From Perkinsus olseni (taxonomy: Eukaryota; Perkinsozoa; Perkinsida; Perkinsidae): a stretch of 64,000 nt of DNA. How positions within the stretch are numbered: the stretch's first letter is position 1; the number at the start of each line of letters is the position of its first letter. A program made the translations under genes and the position numbers. The notes below the pieces were generated by a model. The model had not been told where the DNA came from and searched no databases. It worked only from the letters and a program-made list of their open reading frames with translations. Shown piece after piece: positions 33,318 to 43,500 of this stretch. The DNA lies in assembly GCA_013115135.1 (NCBI GenBank), contig JABANP010000207.1, positions 1 through 64,000 of the forward strand. Reading direction: 5' to 3'.

Positions 33318-34353
33318 TTCTCATGATCATTCAGCAGTTTTATAGAGTTTTCATCACCAGTTTAAGAGGAGCCGGAGTATATCTCTTCCAACGCCCAATA
33401 GACGCAATAGCCCAATTTTCTCCTCCTACAGTCGCTGACAATTGTTGGGTTAGTCACTTGGGAGGAGGCCGGAGCGCAGACCATCTTCTGGCTGAGGACC
33501 AGTCTGGCACTGTCTGTCAGTGACTGCCAGTCCTCGAGCGCTTGAGCGGCATGAAGTGACATCACTCCGCAGAAAAGAATATGACGGCCAGTGTCAGCAC
33601 GGAGAAGTCGTCGATGCGATTTATTTCGAAACCCACACTGTTTGGGCCAAAACACGATGAGTCGAATCGATTCAATCGTTGACCATGTCAGGAGTGGCGA
33701 TACATGACAGTTTCTGCCGATCACTTCCCCTTTCTGGCGTAAGGAGGGATCTTACTTTTCGCGAACCCGTCGTGGCCTCTTTCGTGAACCGGAAGCCTTT
33801 CACCAGACGTTTCCAACGCCTGCCGCAGGGCCTTCTCTATTTTTTACCCAACAACGACGGCTTGACAACGTTTTACTCCCTTCACAATCAGAGTCGCTCT
33901 TATAGCGGGTATTAAGAAGTGGACAGGGAGCTCAAGCCTTTTCCTGAAGCCTCAGTAGAGCTGTAGTTGCATGCCGTGAAGTTTGTCATTTCGGAGCTAC
34001 CTAGTCGCGCACGTTTGAGTTTGATACGGTGAAGTTGGCTGACGAGAGCGTTCGCGTTGCCACTGCCTCAGCGAGTACGGTCTGCGATTTGACTACGCAT
34101 GAGCAGCTGTGGAGCTCACAGCTATGGAGAAACCAACGTTACGAACCACGTAGAAAATTGCTGCTGCCAATCCTGTGAGGATTATCCTTATCCACACGGC
34201 GTCACGTGACGTTCCTCGCCCCCTGAGGCGCGTCACCCCGTCTTCAGACTTTCATCTCACATCAGGAAAACGTCGGAGGAAATCTTCGTGGTGGGTGAGG
34301 GTCTCTCAACGACCTTCGTCTGGGTACAGTTCAGTTCACGGAAACTCCTCGGA
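33318..34353. other. Spacer between copies 6 and 7
   Basis: No gene recognised. Open frames of 60-120 codons on both strands have no conserved wording. Carries the CGTCACGTGACGTTCC element at 34199-34214, about 140 bp before copy 7. Confidence 0.4.
34199..34214. promoter_or_regulatory. Palindromic CGTCACGTGACGTTCC element upstream of copy 7
   Basis: Same core as the site before copy 6, in similar context (GGCGTCACGTGACGT followed by a C-rich stretch and CTCGCC). Its recurrence at a similar distance from two start codons suggests a shared promoter element carried by duplication. Confidence 0.4.
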
Positions 34354-35016
34354 ATGCGTCTAGCTCTCGTCGTGGCCGTGCTCCTCCATGCCTCGCTGGG
34401 GAAAGATCTGCCATCTAAAAAACCAAGCTTCCTGGCCGCCGGCGGCACACCACCAATCACGAGTAGAATCATCTGAGAGTCTCACGTCCATTGTCGACGG
34501 GACTGTTCGTGCCAGGTCTCTACAGTCAGCCCACCGGACGATGTTACAGTTCTCGGGGCGAGCTCAAGGACTGCACCTGCTCGAATGGAACCGTGCCGTT
34601 CTTCACTGAGGTAGGTAAAGCTACTTTCTTCGTGCTGATGCCATTGTTCAAATTTGAGAGCTTCTTGTTTCTTAGAAAAAGGTTTTCGGGCAGCGTCGGG
34701 TATACGGGAGAATTTGCACCACAGAGTGTTCGAAGAGCAGCGATTGCCCTGCCTTCCAGCATGGGTTTGGACTGAAGCCTTACTGCGGTTCTCAAGGAAA
34801 ATGTCTACTTTCATGTGACAGGGTGAGCCGCAGGATGCTGCGCAATCCATGCCTTACTGGCTTCTCTTATGCTGTGAGCGGGCAGTCATGTCTGAGAAAA
34901 CGATAATACGCAGCGTGCCATCGTGTACTCTTTGTCAGTTCTACGCCTGGTGTCCGTCCTCGACAAGATGCCTTCATACTCCGGACATAGGGCGGGTATG
35001 CCTGTATAAGCCGTGA
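34354..35016 (+). CDS. Cysteine-rich secreted protein family, copy 7 (divergent), intact
   Basis: Exons 34354-34462, 34516-34610, 34676-34822 and 34939-35016 (109, 95, 147 and 78 nt) join in frame to 142 residues. Signal peptide MRLALVVAVLLHASLG. Exon 2 reads SLYSQPTGRCYSSRGELKDC then TCSNG, exon 3 ICTTECSKSSDCPAFQHG then CGSQGKCLLSCDR, exon 4 FYAWCPSSTRCLHTPDIG then VCLYKP. All 12 cysteines are conserved although the rest has diverged more than between copies 1, 3 and 5, so the cysteine scaffold appears to be under selection. Last member of the array. Confidence 0.82.
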
Positions 35017-35384
35017 AATGCATATTGGACATGGCTGGAGGCAATGGGAGTGGTAAACGTAGACCCGGCTACGACTCATGCCTCTACACTTTTCCCAGAT
35101 TGTTGAAAGAAGAGTTTTGCATTAGCCCAAGTACGGCATCGTTTTCGCCCATCAGGCATGATGGTACAGTAATTTCCTTTCGCAGTCGATGAGAGGCGTG
35201 GAGTTGTTCAGTGGTGGCCAGATCAAGCGACACCTGCCGAAGTGGTAACTTAGCACATAAAACCTGGCACCGAGCACAGATCACATGCCCAGAACCGCAA
35301 TACCCAGCCGTCATGGTGAGCTTGTCTTGGTGTATCGGGCATAGAGTCTATGGCATAGACGTGTCCGAAGGTTCCCTGTATTGA
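35017..35384. other. Array right flank
   Basis: The start resembles the subtype A 3' flank (TGGCTGGAGGCAATGGGAGTGG near 35030). No gene recognised. Confidence 0.4.
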
Positions 35385-35610
35385 GCACCTTTACTCTTAC
35401 CCATACCGCATGGCAACGAAGGCTATTAATTCACTGTCCTGTCACAGCCATGCTTCCCTTCAATGACGGCTCTGCACCTTCATCTATCGACCCGGATTTG
35501 GCAACCATCACCGCCATTTTTGTTACAAGAACTGTGGCTTGCTGACTCATGTTGGAATCTTCGCTCTAGCGACTTGAAGCCAGCAGCGCCCGCTGTCCCC
35601 GAGCATCTCA
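35385..35610 (-). pseudogene. Duplicated 3' end of the giant ARM-repeat gene
   Basis: This stretch matches 37455-37692 at the 3' end of the giant minus-strand gene: shared words include CACTGTCCTG, CGACCCGGATTTGGC, ACCATCACCGCCATTTT, AGAACTGTGGCTTGCTG, TGGAATCTTCGCT and GAGCATCTCAATTA. Substitutions and small indels break the frame. The match ends at about 35610/37692. Only the terminal exon is present, so it is a non-functional fragment. Confidence 0.78.
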
Positions 35611-35709
35611 ATTACTGTGCGGAAGGGACAGCTCCTTATCTCGCACAACCGCCCTCCCCCCCTCTCCCAAGGCCACTCATACTCATCCTCCTAGTCGACT
35701 GAGAGCGAA

Positions 35710-36108
35710 ATGATCAACGCAGCTCTGTTCGTGCTGGTTCAAGTGCTGACCTGTGGTCTACTCATGCTCCAAGCGGACGCTAATGTCCTGGCTGTAGGTA
35801 CGTACGAAGGCTGGGATGACGATTACCGCTTCTTCTGCAAAATGGACATTGAACAATCGACAGAGATGGAAATAGCGGCCGATGTTGATATACGCCACGG
35901 CTAGACTGGCGGGAAATGCGTCAATTGCTACTTCTAGTATGGCGTCTGGACAGGGGCTGACAGTCGTGATAAGACACATGTTGCTGCTGTGGTAGGCCTC
36001 GATGAGGCCTCACAACCAACCGATGATTCGACCGATGCCTGCCTGGCTAAACTCGGCGGAGCGGCCGGGGTTGGCTATGATTGTTCCCGTATCCAAAGGA
36101 TGGTCTCA
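35710..36108 (+). pseudogene. Secreted-protein-like frame with two in-frame TAG codons
   Basis: The ATG at 35710 opens MINAALFVLVQVLTCGLLML, a good signal peptide, followed by ADANVLAVGTYEGWDDDYRF and CKMDIEQS up to TAG at 35902-35904. The same frame continues protein-like after the stop (TGGKCVNCYF, a second TAG at 35935, then YGVWTGADSRDKTHVAAVVG and DSTDACLAKLGGAAGVGYDC) to TGA at 36106-36108. Cysteines, glycine-rich turns and sustained frame suggest one protein broken by two nonsense codons, or a 64-residue secreted protein followed by relic sequence. No family recognised. Not a member of the cysteine-rich array. Confidence 0.45.
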
Positions 36109-37502
36109 TGATATTCAAGCTCTGTGACGCTCAGTTCGAGCTAACGCAGGTGTATTGAGCTTTCGGTATTCGTTGTCAGTGGCTCAACCACTGTGGATGA
36201 TGACCAACACCATTGTCTTGAACAATCTTCATTACAGTCATTCCATCAAGTTCTCAGTGGGAACTTTTCACTTTTTGTTCATTTTCGTATCATCATCCGT
36301 GGATTATGTATCATTATACTCCGTGTGAGGTTGGGATGCTCCGTACTATAGACTCCCTAGTATGGAGGCCATGGTCCGCACATAGTCTGCACGCGTGCGC
36401 ATAGGTTGGGACGCGTTGCTTTTATTTCATTCTTTCATACACCTTGCATCCCTCTTGATAGTCGATTCCTTTAAGAATAGCAGCAGGTGTGACAAAAGAT
36501 GACGAGAAGTTGCTTACCCTGTTGTCTGGCCAGCACGTCATCAAGGACCACAGTTGAGGCGCGCAATGGCGTACCCAACCCAGCACATTTAAGTATAGTC
36601 AATCTTCTAGACAATTCTGAACCCTGAGGATGTCGAAGTTCTCAGTGAGAACCCCTAATCTTCGTCTATTGCCATCAAAGTTGATCCGTTCTGTCACTTG
36701 AGCTTGATGGGGTCGAGGCCCCGCGAGTTCAGGTCTAACACATCGTTTGATATCTGTGAATGCGTCGCGTTCAGATGGCTGATGTACTCCCAACTGAGGG
36801 TAAGGTAACCTTCCGGACCGACTGCAGGACTCGTCAATAACGGCACTGGTACAGAGGAAGTTCCTTTGCATGTGAGGCGTGGTCTGTAATACCCGTCCTA
36901 AGACTCCATCTTGGCCCGACGTCTCATGAGAAAATCGGCGAGGTACAGTACATGGAGAGCACTAGGTCTCAGGATGCGCCTGCATAACATTCCCCAACAA
37001 GCGAACGGTCCGCTGCGGCCCGAGTAGGCTCGGTCTTAGCTGCAGAATCCTGACCCTCGCTACCATATTCGTCGGTGAGGTGCTAGAGGGTGTCAGCGCA
37101 AATGATGGATGGGTGCGGAGGCTCGTGTATGTCGCCTTTGTTGTTCAAGATGATTGTCATCAGCTTGACTCCTTCGGAGTCTCGATCAGTTGATGATGGG
37201 GAGTCCCACGAAGTCTCCATAAAAAAAGGTTGGAATTTGACGCTCATCGGACTCTCCCGGCTACCGGACGGGAAATGACCTATCTGCATATTTACTGTAT
37301 CAAGGTCATCTCAGGTAAGTAACCAATAGCAGAAGACATACGACAAGACTGTTTAGTTTGGTGACAAGGGGTGTTGAGTAGGCAATGCCATGGCAGCAAT
37401 GGACTCATTTTTTGTGTGTATCGACAGTAGGCTCTTCCCAAGATCGCTCGTATTGAGAAACTCTACTCTCAACGCGGCCGCACGGCAACGGGGACCATCA
37501 AC
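36109..37502. other. Spacer before the giant ARM gene 3' end
   Basis: No gene recognised on either strand. A 90-codon minus-strand frame at 36599-36871 and a 68-codon frame at 37083-37289 have no family wording. Confidence 0.4.
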
Positions 37503-40500
37503 TCACTGTCCTGCAGCCATGCTTCCATCCAGTGACGTTCCTGCACTCTGATCGTCATCTCTCGACCCGGATTTGGCCACCATCACCGCCATTTTCGTTA
37601 GAAGAACTGTGGCTTGCTGGCGCATGATGGAATCTTCGCTGTAGCGACTTAAAGCAAGTAAAGCCCGCTGCCCTCCGAGCATCTCAATTATCTCGAGGTT
37701 GCTGTCATAACCACACGCATCCAAGAAGAGCTTGGCAACGAATAAAGATATACCTACAGCAGAGAACCCTTCGAAGCTGAACCAAAACGGGAACGACTTC
37801 CCCACCTTCTTTGAAAAGGACCTTGTCCCACGGTGGAGCTCGCAGGCGTAGCATGGCCCGGTTGGGCCCTCCGAAATGATTGACGATATGCTTTATCATA
37901 AAAGCGATGAGATCCCTTCCACCCTCCTGCTTTGCGACCAGCGCTGAACCATAACCGCACGCACCCCAAGAGAGCTCGATGATCCCGAGGCCCAATTTCA
38001 CGCAGGAGAGGGTGAGCGAACACAGCTCGAGGAGCCGAAGCCTTGCGTCACACCGGAAGAGCTGGGAGCTCGTTTCTGGCACACCGACGGTCCGATCAGA
38101 GACCAGCTCTGCATTGACGATTGGGTTCGTGCCGGCTCGAATGAACTGAGCCATCGAGACTGCCCTCAGATGGGCCGAGGCCATCGCAGCAGCGGGCGCG
38201 TGTGGTATGCAGTTGTAAAGGCCCAACCTAAAGCGACAAGTTGGCAGGTACTGTCGATCCAGATCTGTTCGAAGGGTTCGACTGGGAAAGGCCAGGAATG
38301 AAGACCGCTCCCTACATGCAACTGGCCAGGGCAGCCAGCGTCTGCGGTTGCCTGTTGGTCTTGTCCGCTTTCATTCTCCGCGCCTCCTCATCCACTTGCC
38401 GTGTCAAGTCCAAGGCATACATGGCGAGGGTCTCCATCAAGAGGGGAGGGGCAGAGGGGACACCGGCAGCCAGATTTTCCGCTTCTTCACCACCCCTCGC
38501 GAAAGTCAGTGACCAGGTCCTGAGATTGGTCAAGCACAGCAAGCCGGCCTTGTGGATTCCCAGTCGAATTGGTTCAACTCACAAGAAGACTTACCGAGGG
38601 GCAGTCACTCCCGGAAGTTCCCTCTCTGGCGGGCATATGCACACTACGAGCATGTACAGCGCCAAATCACGAACGGTGCGGCAGACAGGGTCGTCGAGAC
38701 GGCTCTTAGTGTGGTGAAGATAGTGGAAGAACAGGCCATAGGGTATGCTAGCCGGAAGCGGCTGGCTCTCGTCCAGGGGGTGCGGTGTTGTTATCTGCAC
38801 TTCTCAATGCCGGGGACTAACAGCCATTCCAAGCATTCTCACGGGGTAAAGCTTATTGTCAATGTCGAAGATGGCGAGGTTGCCGATGAGTTCCCCAACA
38901 AGATGCCAGTAGTTGCTGACGAAAGCTCCAGCGACGGTCTCAGAGGTGATGGGAAGTCTGTACGAGGGCAGGACAGAGGAGTCTTCAGCCAACAGGGAAC
39001 AACATCACCTGATGGTCGAGATTGTCGCGATCAGAGCGAGTACAGCTCCATGCGTTGCATAGGAATCGGATTGCAGAGCATCCAGGAGTCTCTGGACTGG
39101 GGGTTGTACCGCACAAGCCTCGACGAACTCGGCGAGGAAGTGCCCCTGATGGAGGTATGGCAACCAAGGAGGCCGCAGCGCTGAGACCTCACTTTGCCCC
39201 GGCGAGCATCCATCAGCACTATCAATGCTGTTGCAGCCATGCAGCCCTGGACCATCGTCAGCTCCTCCTCGGACGACATACAACGGACTATGAGTCTGGC
39301 GGAATTCCTTCGCCAAGAGCTACTCCAGTGATGTGACATCCCTACCGTGTCACCGTACTCAGAATGAGCTTCGGGTATTGTGATGCTGCAATAAGCAGCC
39401 ACTGGCCTGATGGCTGAGCGGTGGCCGGCTCGAGGGGACCAGCCAGACCGACGATGACACGACGTGCTCTAAAAGGACCATGGCCGGCGTGCAGCGTTAG
39501 CACTGCAGAGATGAGGGACAAAACTTACTGAATATCAGGACAGAGCTGAGAGGGCATAGAGAGCAGCTTAGCGGAAGACATAGTGGAGACCTCAGACCCG
39601 GTGACTGGGTCTCTGAATCCACCACTGCCGATCAAAATTGTCATCAGCCGCAGTAGCGCACGATCCCCATAGTGAGGGTCGGGGTGGCGATCGACGGCGC
39701 TTAGTAAGGCCAGCATGATCTCGCCGGACAGGAGATGATCACACGCCAGCCTGTGCGCAACTAAGTAGCGCTCAACCTCCGACTGTGACATCGGGCAAGA
39801 GCGGTGGTCGCTGGGCAGGTCGGTCGGTAGATGGGTGTTCACAGACACGTTATAGGCGCAAATGAGGACGATCCGGACGCTCATCCACAGGTCTTCAACA
39901 GTCCAGAAGCAGCTCGCTGACGTTGGAGATGTGAGGATTCGATGGAGGCCGGAGGCAACACTCGAAGCCGCAGCAGCATCGTGCAGCATGGCTACCCAAA
40001 TCGGTTTGTAACGCAGGATGTTACATAGGACATGCAGAGCCCGACTAGCAGTGAACGCTAGGAATCTACGGAGCCGAGCAGTGTGGTTCGGCGAAGTTTG
40101 AGACCATCCTCACCTGGCATTCCGCATGGTATCGGATTCGACACCTTCATCGTCGGAACCCCCTCTCTTGGGTGGTATAGCGAGGACAGGCAGACGATGC
40201 CAGCAGTCCAGCAAGAGGCCCACCAGCTCTGATGACGTGTCTTCAGCAGCGAACGGGGATAATCCTGAGGAACCAGCACGAACATTGAACATTGCGAACA
40301 TTACGAACATTGAGTAAACCGGAGCGGTGACCACCAATGACGAGGCGATTGAGAATTCGGTCTCCCAGCTTGTCCTGGTTCAGCAGGTTGCACATGAGGA
40401 CGAGCAAGAGGGTGAGCTCTCGATGGTGGTGGGCAGTGTCCCAGTGCTCGGGCCCACTCGCCCTCCTTTCGACCTAGTCACAAGGCTATCACAGGGACAT

Positions 40501-43500
40501 TAACAGAACCTTAGGGAAGGGATTACCTCTAACTTGTACTGTTTCATAACCACCAGCAAGCGATGGTACAAATCCCAAAGCAGTGGGATAGGTTTTGTAT
40601 TGCTACCGGTAGAACCCCCCTCATGAGACGACGTCGATGACTGCTTCGAGACGTACCTAGGCACGTGAAAGGAGCAGAGGCAGCCCTCCACACCGTGAGT
40701 AAGAGTCGTCCGAAGGGCGACGACAGGCTGAGATAGATCGAGCGGAGAGTAGTAGAATCCTTACGTGGATGCTTCTGAGAGCACAGTCTCTTGGTTGTGA
40801 GGTATCCTAGTTATGGTGGCCAGAGCTCGGCAAGCCAGTCGGGAGTGTATACGATGAGGGCTACGAGCGATCAGCTTCACCAGGAGCCCTCCAAGACTAG
40901 GCGATTCATCCAGTAATCTGAGGATCGACACGAAGAGTCCGAGGGCTGGGCGTAAGATTTTCAGCAACAAACACCAGCGCCTGATAAGCTGGTGAGGGGG
41001 CCGCACTGTCGCTCAGACGCTGAGTGTCTACGATTCGTTACCATGGCAGGAGGGCTCACCTAGCGGGGTCCTCCTGCAGAGAGCTGCCTACGCCAAGCAC
41101 GCTTTCACCGAGGACGTGGACAAGCGTTGTAGTGACGCACGGCGGCCAAACGTCGATCGCGTTAAGTGCAATAGCCAGCAGACCATGATGGCCAATGAGC
41201 TTCTTCGAGCTTATCTGACATGAACGCTGGGGTGGGCCCGTTTCCGCGACGGTGGAGTCACTAACCGCTGGTACAGTCCGGAAGCATTTCAACGACGAGG
41301 CGAAGGGACTTGTTGGACAGAGGGACGGCCGCGGCATCTGCCACGCTGGGCGAGCAGGCCTTGAGGAGGAACTTCATCAGGGCCTCGCTGTGAAGCATAT
41401 TGTCGAGTAGACCGTCACTGAGCAAAAAGTGGCAGGAGAGAGGCGGAGCGAAGCGATATAGGCTCACCGCTTCTCTCGAACAGACCACTGGAGCAACTTG
41501 AAAATGAGCACCTCAGCAAGGTCATCGCCACCACCTCGGGACTTGTAAGTACTGCACATATCAGTGAGAAGGTCGAGGACCTGATGGGTGGACCACTGCC
41601 AAGGGCAGCAGATAGTGGCACGGAGGAGCTACCCGAGGGCTGAGGAAGTCTGCCAGGCCAGATCCTAATCTCAAGTCCAGCATGTCATCCACCGTTCGCG
41701 TGACGTAGACAAAGAAAGTCCTACCGGGAGCAGGTGAGTGACTCTCACTGTATTGCTGGATGGCCCTCGGTGACACCCAACGTGAGGCAGGGTTACCTCC
41801 TCAAGAGGCTCCGACTAGCAGCAGAAGCATGCAGAGCTAGCGTGAGGAGCGCCTCATGGGTGCTCCTGGCTGCAGCATCTTCCACCACCAAAAGCTGGCT
41901 CTGACGAGAGGTGCATATCGTGAAGCTCGCCACGGTCCTTAGCAGCCCACCTCAGACACTTGGAAGAAGTCCACGAGCCAACGCCTGGCTACCTGCTGCC
42001 GCGTTACGTTACGGCTTGAGACCAGACCAAGGAGGGCATCAAGACGGCGGAGGTGCATCAGGTACTGAATGCACTCTATGCTATCATCCTTGGTGGCCAG
42101 GGCGAACAACCTGTCACAGGATGAGGAGCGACCGTCTGGGCACGCATAGTTGGCTACTTCAGTAGGGCCAGACTCGTACTCGGCTTGAGATTGGTCGAAC
42201 CGTCGACGTCCGTACAGCGTTCTAGGAGACTCTCCAACAGGTTCAATCGCGCCCCGTGTCTCAGGAAGTAGTATCTTACGAGACTCTCAACTCCCGGGCC
42301 GGCGCCGAGCAACAAGGCGGTCACGCAACTGCGAGCAAGAGAGGGCTACACCGAGTGGCATCATAACTAGCAGATCCTCACTTGGCAGCCGACTCGGCAG
42401 TGGCGTGAGAAGTCCCTTGCAGTGCACGGCATGCAATAGCCGCGAAGTTTGAATGGACTATGTCGGCCGGGCTAATGACTTGGCCTGTGATTTCGTAACA
42501 TAGACTTCGTAATGCGGCGGAGTACGATCGAGCCACCAGCGGCAAGAGCACTGTGTCGAACAGACACTTCCGATCGCCATCACTCAGCAGGCTGCACTCT
42601 CCGCTGAGCAAATCTTTGAAAATCTCCCCTACAATTTTTGGTAGGAGAGTGCCGTAGACTCGCGAGATCGATCTGCTGTTGGGCTTGAGATGGGATATCA
42701 AATGGCCGGCAACTTGCATGCACCACCTCACGAAGGAAGGCTTTTCGGCACAGAGTTTACGACGCAGGTCCGCCCTTGTCGACAGCAGAGCGGTGGCGCA
42801 CTCCAGCCAAAGGACCGCGAGCTGAAGTGACTGACTATCACTCTGAGATCAACGTCATTTCAATAGCAGCATCGAGAGGCACCACCTACATCAGCCATGG
42901 AGTCCAGGCTCTCGACCATCCTTTCAAGCTCATCAATAACACCCAGGTCGACGAGCTTCAGCTGAGCTCTGTGGCCCCCACCAACACACAAGACTGCCAG
43001 TACAGATAGAAGTGCCTGGGCATTGTCTCCGGCACTCCGCTCTGACCAGGCTAACTTACTTTCAGGTCCGTCCCTAACACTCTGAACATGAGCCCTACTA
43101 TGTCCTTAGCCACCAGTGATGCTATCTGCTTCCCCTGTTCATCGGCGGCAGCAGAAGTATCGACGCCGGAGTGGGAGGCGATCTTTGCTATGGAGAGCAA
43201 GCCTATCCTCAAGTTGTGCTCCATGCAGTCTCTGACGAAGGCCATGCCGCCCTTCTCCGAGATGACACTGCCACCGGCATCTGCAGAGCGAACTCTCACT
43301 TTGCTGAAGACGCTGAAGAACCTCTCACATGCAGGTATAGCTTGAGTGCCTTCATCCGAACTCGAGGTGCCTGCTGCGGCGAATCTAAGAACGAGGCCAT
43401 CGCCTTTGGTCAAGAATGAAGTCCACAAGTTGCATGCAGGCGATAGGGAAGCTTAGATCTAATGGTGATCGCCCTAATATAACGGGTCACAACATGGTCC

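Noticed and set aside
36599..36871. 90-codon minus-strand frame as an extra exon of the giant ARM gene
   Set aside because: The ARM gene stop at 37503 is well placed and its terminal exon is duplicated as a unit ending there; this frame shows no helical-repeat character.
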